Positions 1-12,000 of a stretch of 64,000 nucleotides of DNA are shown in pieces. This DNA comes from Hysterangium stoloniferum (lineage: Eukaryota; Basidiomycota; Agaricomycetes; Hysterangiales; Hysterangiaceae): positions 1,302,001 to 1,366,000 of the forward strand of contig WHVD01000012.1 in assembly GCA_015178975.1 (NCBI GenBank), written 5' to 3'. Every line of letters begins with the position of its first letter. Positions within the stretch are counted from its first letter, which is position 1. The notes under the pieces were generated by a model. That model was not told the DNA's origin, ran no database searches, and was given only the letters and a program-made list of their open reading frames with translations. Both the position numbers and the translations under genes were made by a program.

Positions 1-2315
1 TATTTATTGGCCTGGGAAACACTGCATTACAGTTGAGTGTAACATCAGATTCAATGAATCGACCACTGTTGTTTTAGATGATGTACAGGCTGAGGGAGGG
101 AATATGATCTCAGACAGCCAGAACACCACACAAACTGACATACCCATACCAACAACCACCAATCCCAAATGACACCCAGCATGCCCAAATTGACCCGCTA
201 GAAGATTTCAAAGAGACAGAAACACCCAGATGAGGACAAAGAATATGGAAACCATCAGCATATACATTCCTGAAAGGAATGCCAGTACCCCCCGAAACAC
301 CTCAAAAAAAATTGATGTGAGATGTTGCAGCTGTTGCAGCAATGATGAAAATCAATGATCAACTGAAAAGGGAGATAAATGAAGACTTACTGGCATCTCA
401 ACATCATTTGAGAATGCAATGGCAATAATCATACATGATATTGATGAACTGCCAGTGAATGTTGCAGAAGCGAAGTCTCGAAGTGATTGGCCATAGTGGA
501 AAATGTCACTTGAGAAGGAAATGCAGCATCATGTAGATGCTGGCACATAGGAACTTGTTGAACCACAAAAAGGTATGAATGTCATAGGGAGCAAAGTCAT
601 CATGTGATACACACATGGTTCAAATGGTGAGATCACGGCTTACAAGTCTAGGTTCGTAGTGCAAGGGTTCTCTCAGCAAGAAGGCATAGACTATAACAAA
701 ATGTTCTCATCTACCACAAAATTGACCACTATCTGCATTATCGCTGCCATTGCCACACGGAATGACTGGGAACTCGAACAAACAGACATTGATGCTGCAT
801 ATCTCAATGCACCTCTTACCGAAATGATCTACATGAGGCAGCCAAAAGGACTTGAGGTTCCAGGAAAAGAGCATATGGTATACTTGCTCAAACACATGAT
901 ATATGGATTGAAACAAGCCAGCCATGAGTGGTATCAACACCTTTGTGGTATCATGTTCCAGATTGGATTCACCCAATGCCAAGTCAAACATGCAGTCTTC
1001 TATAGGTATACTGATGAAACTGCATTAATTGTTGCAGTTGACATCAACGATATGACCATGGCAGGAAACTTGAAAGACATTATCTTGAAGTTGGAGAGCG
1101 AACTCCAACAGGAATTCAAAATAAAGGATCTTGGTGAACTCAAGTGGCTCTTTGAGATTGAAGTCAAACACAATTGCACAGCTTGAACAATATTGTTTTT
1201 GCAACACTTGTATATTGATGAGATCATCACATGATTTGGCCTACAGGATGCAAAGCCATTATCAACCCCCCTTGACCCCCATCACTGTCTTTCCCTCTCA
1301 CAATCACCCAGCACACCACATCAGCTTGAAGAAATGTGCAATGTACCCTATTGCAAGGTGATAGGATCCCTTATGTATGCAGCACTTGGTACATGCCCAG
1401 ACATAATGTTTGCAATATCTTTCCTTGCAAAATTTATGCAAAAACCCAGTCAGCCGCACTGGGAAGCTGTAAAAAGGGTCTTCAGATACCTGAAAGGGAC
1501 AAGAGACCAATGGCTGGTATTCAGAGAAAGGCAAAATGACTCATGAAATGCACTCGAGGGTTTCACCCATGCAGATTGGGGCACACAAGAGCATAGACAT
1601 TCAATCTCAGGCTATATTTTTACCACAGACAGAGGCACCATCTCATGGAGCTTGAAAAGCAATCTATTGTTGTGTTATCAATGACAGAGGTGGAATATAT
1701 AGCTGCGACTCACGCTACAAAGGAAGCTCTATGGATTCAAGCATTCATAGCCAAAATTGCCTGTTCACTTACTAGCCCTATCACAATCTATTGCCATAAT
1801 CAAACTGCCATATTGATTGTAAAAAATGATGAGTTCCATGCATGCACCAAGCACATTAATATTCAATACCACTTTATTCGTGACATCACCAATAAGCAGC
1901 TGGTGTTGATCCACTATGTATCCACAGATGATAACCCTGCTGATATGCTAACGAAGCCATTAGCCAGACCAAAGGTTGAAAGGTTCTCATACCTCATTGG
2001 ACTACATTCCACGTAAGGGAGTGTTGAAATAATAGCATTATGTAAGCTATCTTTGTAAGCTGGAATGCAGTGTTGGGTAACTGTATAGTTGTGCTTCACT
2101 TATGGATACTATACATATATAGTTGGAGATCAATTGCATAGCCTCTCAGTGAAGGTCTATCACTCACTGAGAGGTATGCATATTTTCCCTCATCTCACAT
2201 TAATAGTTTGCTCACTATTAGTTCAGTATTATTTAGGTAGATAACAATACATGTTTTAGTGAAGGTCTATCACTCACTGAGAGTATTATTTAGAACTGTG
2301 CAAATAATCTCAACA
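1..2315 (+). mobile_element. Copia (Ty1-type) LTR retrotransposon, 3' part, fossil
   Basis: The left end lies outside the window. In order it holds the tail of the integrase region (about 1-170), a Ty1/Copia reverse transcriptase (about 470-1540, with a recognisable TDIDAAYLNAPL stretch near 785-830) and the RNase H region (about 1550-2010, with the TEVEYIAATHATKEA and ADMLTKPLARPK blocks usual for Copia). A purine-rich tract sits just before the 3' LTR at 2022. The domain order integrase then RT then RNase H is what separates Copia from Gypsy. The element is old and broken, with several interruptions across the pol region, and cannot be functional. Assignment to Copia is secure; the lineage within Copia is not determined. 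Confidence 0.9.
2022..2315 (+). repeat. 3' LTR of the Copia fossil
   Basis: Starts TGTTGA directly after a purine-rich tract and ends TCAACA, so the termini are perfect short inverted repeats of TG...CA form. It is about 294 bp. A 26-bp segment occurs twice inside it (about 2148-2173 and 2258-2283). The first copy lies within a stem (CTCTCAGTG at about 2143, CACTGAGAG at about 2165) that could fold as a hairpin. The 5' LTR is not in the window, so the boundaries rest on the termini and the adjacent tract alone. Confidence 0.75.
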
Positions 2316-3400
2316 CATATATGGGCTTATATTATGCTATTATTACTTATTTAATTTGTTATAATTTTTAACTATTTATTTTGCCCTTATTTACTTAGTT
2401 ATTGTTTCACAGCACCTTGCTGTAGTCTTGCATGTGCATTTTAAATGTCACATGACATATTGCATAAGCTGACCTCACAATATCATACAGTCACTGACAT
2501 GGCTGTAACAATATGGACAAGTCATTAATTTACTTCCATCCCAGGATTGTGGCCAACAAATTGGTGAACCTTCAAGTTCAGGCATAGGATTAGGACCCTT
2601 GTCTCAAACATTGGAGTCATAGGATAAATAAAGGGTAAGAAATAAGTTAAATATGAGATCATTATTGTCCAAATGATGATCTCATAAAATAATTAAATAG
2701 TTAAATATTTAGTTATCAAAATGTATATAAGGAGGGCCAAAATTCTGCAATAAAATAACTTATCACAGACACAATTTTACTGCATCAGCCTTTGAGCTTA
2801 TCTCATCATCCTAAGGACAATAATAGCCTGAGTCTGATATACTAACTGCAAGAACCTACACTTGCAGAATCTTGAACTCTTTGTCAGCACTGTTGAACTT
2901 AGCTAATCATCTAAGTTCCATCAGCCTCATAGCTACCCTTAGGCTTATTAAATACATAGTAAACCTAACAAGTCTTCTTACTTAAATCTCTGCCAACACT
3001 TAGATTATTCAAGGCCCATACCTTAAGTTAGTGAATTAATCAAGTACAAGCACACAAGAAATCCGACACAAATTATCTTCTCTATTAATAAATTATTTAA
3101 CTCCTTGTTAAATATCTATTAATAGTAAGGAATAAGTATACAAGAAAGTGAAGTCTTATGTATATCAAGTCTCTGCCAAGTTACTGTGCATATATACTCA
3201 GCTTCCAGCCCTGATTCTCAAGGAATAGTTGATTATTTGCTAAAAAGAGTTACACATTGTTCTTTTGAACCATTCAATAATCAAAATAAGCATTCATTTT
3301 AGTTGTTTAAGCTTAATAGCGCAATTAATTAATCTATCAGTATTTAAATTGCTGGACCTTTGCTCATTTTATTGTTGAAGCTCTGTGACACTATAGCATA
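2316..3400. other. AT-rich stretch with a possible LTR promoter of the next Gypsy fossil
   Basis: No coding region is seen. Around 2727 there is a TATA-type sequence (GTATATAAGGAGGG) followed by a CA-rich leader. This is the layout of fungal Gypsy LTRs, and the stretch lies just upstream of gag-like sequence at 3400. A span from about 2501 (TGTAACA) to about 2970 (CTAACA) would have LTR-like ends. No second copy is present in the window to confirm it, so this remains a guess. Confidence 0.3.
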
Positions 3401-5520
3401 TATTGAGCTATCTAAGAGAAACCCCTAAATACATTACAGCATTGACTAGCAAGTCTTCCAGTAATAACCCTGGCAATAATACTGGCAACTCTAGCACTAA
3501 TACTGGCAAATTGAATTCTGATTGGAAAAAAGACAAGAAATCCAACAAGGAAAAACAGTCAAATTCCAATAAACCTGACATTTCCCACTTGTTGGGTTCT
3601 GATGGTAAACTCACCCCAATGGAGAAACAATGACACATGGATAATGACCTCTGCCTTTTCTGTGGGAAAGGCGGACACAAGGTTTCTGACTGCACCATTA
3701 AGTCAAACTCTTCCAAGGCTCATGTGGCACATTCCACTGCAACTGCAATGTCCAAGGAGAAACTGGCCACAGAGTCGAAAAAAGAGTAAGCAACCCTCTG
3801 GAATCTGCACAGACAGAGGGTTGCATTGACTCTCTCCATGTTTCCAAGATTATCTGTCTCAATGCATCCACTCTTTCTAATCCTGACTCATTATTTGTAA
3901 ACCCATCTCTAACCTTCCTGGAAATTTAGTGTTCTGAGCTCTGATAGATTCCAGCTCCACACACTGTTTTGTAGATACCACCTTTGCCATGACACATAAT
4001 CTGAAACTCCATTCTGTTCCCACAATTTCTTTGTGTCTATTTGATGGAACTAGCAATATGGCAATTACTCAAGCCTGTGACATGTCTATCTGGTTCCCAT
4101 GTGGAACATCCCAGATGGTTACTTTTTTCATAACACAGTTGGACTCTAGTTGTTTGGTCATTCTTGGATACAACTGGCTCACCCGATATAATCCATTGAT
4201 TGACTGGGTATTGGGCAGTATTAATTCTGGATTCCCAACACTTCCATTCCTCCTGCAGTGTCTAATCTGGCCAGAGCCTCTTTGGTCTCAACAGCAATTC
4301 TGGCTTCTACTGAAACCTCCAAACCTCCAAAAATCTCTCATCAATGCTGCAGCATTTGTTAGGGTGAGTAAACTGGACAGATTGCAGTGTTTTTCAATCA
4401 GCTTAAAGGTTGATGAAGCATCTGGATGTTTTGCAACTCCAGAATTATCCAAGTAAAAAGCCAACTTGGAAGGAGTTCCCAAAAAATACTGTGGTTTTGC
4501 AGATATTTTCAGTAAGCAGAAAGCTGACTGGCTTGCATGACATAGGCCTTACAACTTAAAAATCGATATTGAGCCCAGTTCAAACCCACCCTTAGGACCT
4601 ATTTACCTGTTGTCCCAATTGGAACTTTCATCTATTCAGGAGTTCTTGGATGAACATTTGTCAATAGGCATCTGTCCCTCAAAGTCTCTGTATGGAGTGC
4701 CTGTCCTTTTCATCAGGAAAAAGGATGGTTCCCTTTGACTCTGTGTCAATTTCTGAGGTTTAAATTCCATAACACAGAAAGATAAGTATCCACTCCCACT
4801 CATTACCAACTTACTTGATGCCCCACAGAAAGCTCGGATTTACACCAAAATAGACCTTAAACACACCTATCATTTGGTCCAAATTGCCAAAGGTGATGAA
4901 TGGAAGACTGCTTTCTGCACCCACTCTGGATCCTTTGAATGGTTGGTTATACCTTTTGGCCTTACCAATGCTCCCTCTGCTTTTCAACATTTTTTTAATG
5001 ATATATTTTCCGACATGCTTGATGTATGTGTTATAGTCTATTTGGATGACATTTTGGTATTTTCTGAAGACCCCACTCTTCACAACAAGCAGATCCACGA
5101 AGTTTTCCAAAGACTCTGAAAAAATGGTCTTTTCACTAACAGTATAAAATGCTACTTTGACATGGATTCTATTGAATATTTAGGTTTGATTATTGGACCT
5201 GATAGTCTCCATATGGATGACACTAAGGTTCAAGTTGTCTGTGATTGGCCCAAACCATGGAAAGTCAAGGACATCCAGTCATTTTTAGGTTTCACAAATT
5301 TCTACTGATGATTCATTTGGAACTATTTGGATATTACAATACCACTCACTTGCCTTACCCATAAATCTCAACCATGGGTTTTTGACAACAAATGCTGTTC
5401 TGCCTTTCAGACTTTAAAAGAGGCCTTTACTTCTGCTCTGATTCTTTCCCACAGCATTATTGTTTTTGCCTGAGACTCACTTGCAATCTAGCTCATATTG
5501 ACATGCGCAAGGACAAGGTC
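3400..5520 (+). mobile_element. Gypsy (Ty3-type) LTR retrotransposon remnant, fossil
   Basis: Holds the C-terminal part of a gag protein with a CCHC zinc knuckle (CLFCGKGGHKVSDC near 3650-3690), then protease, reverse transcriptase and the start of the RNase H region. The RT carries a YLDDIL core near 5038-5055. It resembles the larger Gypsy element further right throughout, including the Asn/Ser/Lys-rich gag tail. It lacks the front of gag, the rest of RNase H, integrase and any recognisable 3' LTR. It is heavily broken, with many interruptions, and is clearly older than the element at 6002-14643. Confidence 0.85.
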
Positions 5521-6001
5521 TACCATGCTTCCTGTAATCAGAATAAATTTATGGTTCATCCAGGATCTCAAAAATACTCTCTTAAGATTATCCATTTCCA
5601 ACAGATAGAAGTGGCACAAAAAAGGGGGACTAATATAGGTGCCAGGTATAAACAGACTGAATAATCCCAGGAGTGAAAGGAGGTGGCACTCTTCAGTTGG
5701 GAAATGGTATGAAGTTGGTATAAAGTCTACAGGATTCACTCAAGTTTTTAATTCTCCAACTCCGTAGTTTTTTTTTGTTGCATTTTTATCACCCGTAATT
5801 GGCGCGAAAGTGTCAATGTCTTTTTTTCATGTGATGCGCTCCGTAGTTGACTCATAAAATCGCACAGAGAAACTTTTTTTGTAGCCTCTCTGAATAAACA
5901 CCCAAAATCTCGGTTGAACCGCAGAATGTCTATACAGACAAAATATACTGTCTGTAAATATTTAGATTACAGCTAAAAGTGAGGACTATGCTGCAAGTAA
6001 A
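5521..6001. other. Non-coding stretch between two Gypsy fossils
   Basis: No gene, RNA or repeat is recognised apart from several homopolymer T runs. The last five bases (GTAAA, 5997-6001) are the left target-site duplication of the Gypsy element that follows. Confidence 0.5.
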
Positions 6002-6042
6002 TGTTAAGAACTAAAAACTGACTAAATGTCGGTGGCCGACAG

Positions 6043-6955
6043 TGTTACGACCGTGTCGTAACCCATGTCGCAACCCAATGGTCTCCGAGAATACTACCAT
6101 CTATCAATGTTCCAAGTTATTGATCAAGTTATCATTTCGGCAACCTTCAGAACACCGACACTGACATATACCTTCACGGCGATCAAACCTCGTTTACGCC
6201 CCTGTCAAAATATACTCTACCATCTGGTTATGCTTTGATACATCCCCTTTCATTATGATGATCCGTTTTACTCTATGTTTCACATATGCCCATATATACC
6301 TGTAGCCCGTGGACTATTCCCTTTTCTCGTAATTCCGCTCTCGGCTAAATCTCGGCTTCCGATCTTATTGTAACTTTCCAGTTCCTAGTCAAGCTTATTT
6401 GTCAATGCCGTTTTCCGCTCTTCCCTTAGTTAGTAGTTTCTAGACGCCGATAACCCATATATAAACCCACTGTAATGTAACTACTAGACAATCAGAATAT
6501 CGACTTAGAATATTGACTTAGATCGACTTAGATACCCTCTAATTTCCGACTCCATTATCTATTCACGACCACCACATTCCGACTCCATCCGATTTACAAT
6601 TCAACCTACATTTACGACTTCAACCTCTAATCTCCGACTCTCAGTCTCCGACTGTCTCAGTCTCCGACTGTCTCAGTCTCCGACTGTCTCAGTCTCAGTC
6701 TCCGACTCTCTCAGTCTCTGACTCTCTCAGCCTCCGACTCTTGGTCTCCGACCCCTCAACCCAACCCTCAACTTATCCTTCGGTTTCCGATCGGTAGTTT
6801 ACCGAGAGGTTTACTTGACAGGACTAGTTTTCGCCTGCCCGAAATTTAAGGACACCTGACAGTAACTTGTGAGGGCACAGCACATAAGCTGAAGCCAAGT
6901 CCTTCCGTTCAGTCCCTGTCGGCCAGCCGACATCTGTCAGTTTCTGCTCTTAACA
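6043..6955 (+). mobile_element. Solo Gypsy LTR nested in the 3' LTR, fossil
   Basis: It begins TGTTACGACC and ends CTCTTAACA, the same family termini as the host LTR but in the opposite orientation. It is flanked by a perfect 5-bp duplication GACAG (6038-6042 and 6956-6960). Blocks near its right end (about 6790-6930) are the reverse complement of host LTR sequence around 6965-7090, which confirms the relationship. At 913 bp it is longer than the 723-bp host LTR, partly because of an internal minisatellite. No internal retrotransposon sequence remains, so it is best read as a solo LTR left by recombination between two LTRs. Confidence 0.9.
6632..6752 (+). repeat. Minisatellite inside the solo LTR
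   Basis: About five to seven copies of a 16-bp unit of the form CAGTCTCCGACTGTCT, some with small changes or shortened. The host LTR has no comparable array, so the repeat expanded in this LTR variant. Confidence 0.8.
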
Positions 6956-7817
6956 GACAGGGACCGATCGGAAGGACTTGGCTTCAGCTTATGTGCTGCG
7001 CCCTCGCAAATATCCGTAGGGTGTCCTTAAATTTCGGGCAGGCGAAGACTAATCCTAAAGAGCTCCTCTCGGTGAGATACCGATCGGAACCGAAGGACAA
7101 GTCGAGCGTCAGGCCAAGGGGGTCGGGGCCGGGAGTGGGCGAGCGCATGCAAAGGTGGATGGGGGATTCTTAGTATGAGACTGTTACAGGCGTATGAGGG
7201 TATTCTGAGTCGATATTCTGATTGCCTAGTAACTACAACTACAGCGGGTTCATATACAAGTAACAGGCGTCTAGAAAATACTAATGGGGAGAAGGGCAGA
7301 AAATGGTATTAACAATAAGCTTGACTAGGAATGGGAGGTTTATGATTAGTTCGGAGGCCAATGATAACCGAGAGCGGGATTACGATAAAAGGAAATAGTT
7401 CAAGGACTACAAATATAGATAGACATATATGAAACATAAGATTGAACAGATCAACATAATAAAAGGGGACGTATCAAAGTTTGACCAGACAATATGAGTT
7501 ATTTTGACGTGGGCGTAAACGGAGTTTGATCTTCGCGAAAACATATGTCAGCTTCGGGGCTGATGGTTTCCGAGACGGTGACTTGAAACATTGATAGGTG
7601 GCGATAACCTCAGGACCGATAGGGTTGCGACACGGTCGTAACAGTATCTCCCCTTTTGGCCAAAATCCCAAGGAGGCTGAAAATCTAGATCCCGTACATA
7701 AAAACTTGTTGGGTATGGCTGGGTGTGTCAAAACATCATGTGACTCGGCAAAATTTTACATATAAAAATTCGAGGGGTCCTGGCGCTTGAAATTTTGCTT
7801 CTCTTCCCTTAACCACC

Positions 7818-8798
7818 ATGACCATAGGCTTGGGGTCAAAACCCTTCCCGGTTAGGTTAACAGTTGCTCCCATGTCGGTGCTGAGTGGTACGGCGAACGC
7901 GAAGGAGCGTCGGCGTATACTCGAGCAGAAGAAAAAGGCACGTGAAGAGGAGGAGCGGAAGGAGAAGGAGGAGTTGGCGGCCATCGAGGCTGAGGAGAAG
8001 AAACAGGCGGCAGAAGAGGCCGTGCGCAAGCACTGGGAAGCAGTGCTTGCAAAGAACAAGCAGCAGGAGGCCGATCGGGCGTGGGAGGAGGTGGCGAAAA
8101 AGAAGCGGGAGGGAAAGGTAAGTCGGCTCTGGTATCCTTTGTGAACCTTACTGACAATATTTGTTAGCGCAAGGCTGCGACGCCTTCGGAGTCCGATGAC
8201 AAAGAGGGAGAGGAGGACGAGGAGGATGCACCGGGGCCGTCGAGCCCCAAGGTGGGTTCGGTTTCCCTAAGTAAAAAACTTTCTCTAAATAATTTTCCTA
8301 TAGAAACAAAAGCAGGCCCCCAAGGCGGGGCCCAAAAATGACCCTAAGTGCAATCAGTGCATGAAACGGGGTCGAACCTGTCATCCCCGGGCCAATGGTC
8401 GGGGCCGCACTTGTCAAGAGTGCTCCGATCAGAAGCTTGGGTGTGTTTTCCCGGGGGCCGATGGTTCATTCCAGGAGCAACAGGCCAATGCTCTAGAAGA
8501 GCAAAACCACCTTATGCGGACCTACTTCTCGGAGACGAGTCGGTTCCGATACGAGACGTTGCGACAACAAGGGCTCATAACCGAGCAATTGCGACTCTTG
8601 GGCGTCGGGCTGGAGAAACAGACCAGTGTTATCGAGTCTCTCAGTGGTCAACTTGAGCAGTATTTGGAAGTCTCGAGTTGCGATGGGCATGAGATTGGGG
8701 TGTCGGAGAAGGTCGGTGGTGCGGTATCGGTGGCTGTCGGTGCGGAGGAGGGTGAGGAGGCCGGGGAGGAGGGAGAAGTTGTAGAGGGAGAAACTTAG
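7818..8798 (+). CDS. Antisense accessory gene inside the Gypsy element, Zn2Cys6-like
   Basis: Exons are 7818-8117, 8168-8251 and 8304-8798, joined by two GT-AG introns of 50 and 52 bp that both fall in phase 0. The product is 292 residues (274 if the second ATG at 7872 is used). Residues about 30-100 form a charged, Glu/Lys/Ala-rich coiled coil. Residues 144-175 hold six cysteines spaced C-x2-C-x6-C-x10-C-x2-C-x6-C, which fits the Zn2Cys6 binuclear cluster of fungal transcription factors. A second helical region follows (about 180-255), then an acidic Glu/Gly tail. A TATA-like motif (ATATAAAA, about 7761) precedes the start. The gene lies between integrase and the 3' LTR on the strand opposite gag-pol, so it travels with the element. 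Similar proteins, as I recall them, are common and unannotated in Agaricomycetes. DNA binding is inferred from cysteine spacing only. Confidence 0.75.
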
Positions 8799-9059
8799 AT
8801 AGTAAAAATATATCGGTTTTTTTTCTTTAAAACAAACAAATCATAGCGTGAAGACATAAGGCATAGTCGGGAGAAGGTCAGATACCGTGTGATAGACTTA
8901 GAAAGAATTGAGAGGACCGGGTTTGTTCGGATAAGCTTGATGAAACCCTAAAACGATTTCCGAGGCATTACCAAGCTCTGTAGCTAGGATCCATGAAGTT
9001 TCTTCATCTGTACCTTCATAGCCAGCCCATTTGACCAAATAAAGTAATTTGCATGAGTG

Positions 9060-12000
9060 TCAGCGATTGTCAATTTTTGAGTCTAGAATCTCTGATATCT
9101 CGAATTCGGGTTCCCCATCAATAATCATGGGTGGAGGTGGTGGTTGTATGTGATCCAGTATATTGTTAGGAACACAAGGTTCTAACATAGATACATGAAA
9201 TACTGGGTGCACTGCACGCATGTTGTCGGGGAGCTGAAGCATCCATGAAAGTGTGCCGGCTTGTGCTATAACTTCAAAAGGACCTAAATATTTTTCAGAG
9301 AGCTTCTTAGAGGGTCTAGTAGTTCGGAAAAACTCGGCTTTAATGAATACTTGGTCTCCGATCCTAAAGTCAGGAGGCGGAAGTCGGTTCTTATCCGCAG
9401 ACCGTTGGTATCGTTCTTGAGCCATTGCGATAGTTTTACGAAGTTCTTGATGTAGCTCGTCAAGGTTTATAACAAAGTCTTGAGCACGGGCGGATGCGAG
9501 ATCACGTTCCGGGTGGATTGCGATGTTGGGGTTGTAGCCTTTATTTGCGAAGAAAGGCGAAATGCCAGTAGTGGCATTTGGTGCGTTGTTATATGCGAAT
9601 TCGGCTAGGGGTAGTAGTGATTTCCAATTGTCTTGTTGATAGTTGCAATAGACACAGATGTATTGTTCCAAGGTTTGATTCATGCATTCAGTTTGGCCAT
9701 CGCCTTCCGGGTGATAGCCGGAAGTGAAGTGTAGCTTCATGTCTAGTGCTTTCCCGAGTGACCTAAAGAAGTGAGAGACAAACTCGGATCCGCGATCGGA
9801 TGTGACATGCAACAGAACGCCATGCTTGGAAAATACATGGGTGACGAATAATTCAGCTAACTGTACAGATGTTATCGTGTCATATGTTGGAATGAAAATA
9901 CTTTGCTTTGTGAGCCGATCCACAACAACTAGGATTGCTGTGTGACCTTCGGATACCGGTAGGTGCTTGATGAAATCCATAGAAATCGAGTTCCAAGGTT
10001 TTTCTGGTATTGGTAATTGTTTGAGTAGGCCATATGGTTTGTGTCGCTGTGATTTAGAGCGTAAACACATAGTACAGGATTTACAATAGTGCTTAACAAA
10101 ATCTCAGATGCCGGGCCATGTATATTCTCTTCTAATGAGTGAGAGGGTCTTATTGAGGCCGAAATGTCCCGAGATTGGGTGGTCGTGCTTATGTTGTAGG
10201 ATTCGCAGCCGAAGGGTGTCGGAGTCTGGTACATAGATGTGATTGTCAAGTCTAATGACACCTTGTGAGTCTAATGACCATCGGGGTTGATCGGGGTCAG
10301 ACGGGTTATCGAGGTGTGCTTGGGTGACTGGGTCTAATGGAATTGCCGATAGAATATCTTGATGTAATTTTTCGGTATCCATAAGGATAACACTTCGCAA
10401 GACTGGATGAATGAGGTAAGTGGCTCGGATAGACGCGGACAGTTGTTCCGATGAAAACATAGGCTTGAAATTATGCAGATTAACTGTGGCGTAGTCGCTA
10501 CTCCCCTCTTTAGGATAGACGTCCCATCGTCTAGTCATAGTGTCAGGTTTTCCACCAAGGTGGCCGGGACGGAAGCAAATTACCATGTTGAAAGCAGAGA
10601 GGTATTCGGACCATCGAGCTTGTCGATGGGTGAGAAGTTTTGTGGTTGAAAAGTAAACTAAATCTTTGTGGTCTGTAATAACATCTACCAGGTGGGCCGA
10701 GCCTTCCAAATAATGTCGCCATGTCTTGAAAGCTTCAAATATTGCGAGTAGTTCCTTATCGTGAACGTCATAGTTGAGTTCAGGCGCCGAAAATGTGCGA
10801 GACAGAAAAGCTACTGGGTGTACTTCGCCATCGGTGTCCAGAATGGACAGTATCGCAGCAAGTGCATAGTCCGAGGCATCAGTTTCCATGATGAGTTGAA
10901 TGTCAGGCTTCCAGTGCGACAAAATAGGGGCAGATGTAAACGCACTTTTCAATTCCTGGAATGCCAATCGGCATTCTTCAGAGAAATTCCACAGGGCATC
11001 TTTATGAGTAAGACGAGTGAGCGGAATGGTAATTTTTGAGTAGTTGTGAATGAAACGACGATAAAAATTGGCGAAGCCTAAAAAGGATTGAATATCTTTA
11101 ACCTTTCGGGGTTCTGGCCAATCTTGAATGACTTGAATTTTAGAGTTGTCCATGCGGAGACCGTCAGGTCCCATCATAAATCCTAAATATTTGACTGTGT
11201 CGACATCAAAAGAACATTTTTTACCATTCGCAAAAAGACCATGTTTTCGGAGTCTTCGGAGAACTTCACGAACGTGTTCGTCATGAAGTGTAGGGTCTTC
11301 GGAGAATATGAGGATGTCATCTAAGTACACAATGACAAAAACGTCGAGGAGGTCGGAAAAAACGTCATTGATAAAATGTTGAAAGACCGACGGAGCGTTG
11401 GTGAGGCCGAAAGGCATTACTAACCATTCAAAGGAGCCATAGCGAGTGCGAAAAGCCGTTTTCCATTCGTCGCCTTCGGTGATCCAAACCAAATGATAGG
11501 CATGCTTGAGATCTATCTTTGTATAGATTCGGGCCTTCCGAGGGGCATCGAGTAAATCGGAGATTAGTGGTAATGGGTATTTGTCTTTTCAGGTGATCGC
11601 ATTTAGTCCTCGAAAGTCAACGCAAAGTCGAAGGGAACCGTCTTTTTTCCAAACGAATAGGACAGGGGCTCCATAAGGAGACTTTGAGGGTCGGATAAAA
11701 CCTATAGCCAAATGTTCATCCAAGAAATCTCAGATAGCTGATAATTCGGACTGCGAGAGAGGATAAACTGGGCCTAGGGGCGGATGTGAACCATCTTCAA
11801 TATCAATTTTCAAATTGTAAGGCCTGTGAGGGGCGAGTTGATCTGCTTTTTGTTTACTGAATACATCTGCAAATTCATGGTATTTTTTGGGAACACCTTC
11901 CAAATCTGCGATCGGTTTGGCCACCGGGGATGCAAAGCGACCGGTGACTTCATCAACTTTAAGATTGACTGTAAATGCTCGGGAGCCGTCCAACTTGATG

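Larger units (their letters stand above)
6002..7643 (-). repeat. 3' LTR of the Gypsy element, split by a nested solo LTR
   Basis: It is the partner of the LTR at 13921-14643. Its first 41 bases (6002-6042) and the remainder (6961-7643) align end to end with the right LTR once the nested insertion at 6043-6955 and one copy of its GACAG duplication are set aside. The two LTRs share an outer terminus starting TGTTAAGAAC on the plus strand. Confidence 0.92.

Noticed and set aside
6991-7173. Open frame inside the LTR (and its twin at 13992)
   Set aside because: It lies wholly within LTR sequence and has no recognised product.
7852-8157. Pro/Ser-rich minus-strand open frame opposite the Zn2Cys6-like gene
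   Set aside because: It is the shadow of the Glu/Lys-rich coiled coil on the other strand; it has no family features.
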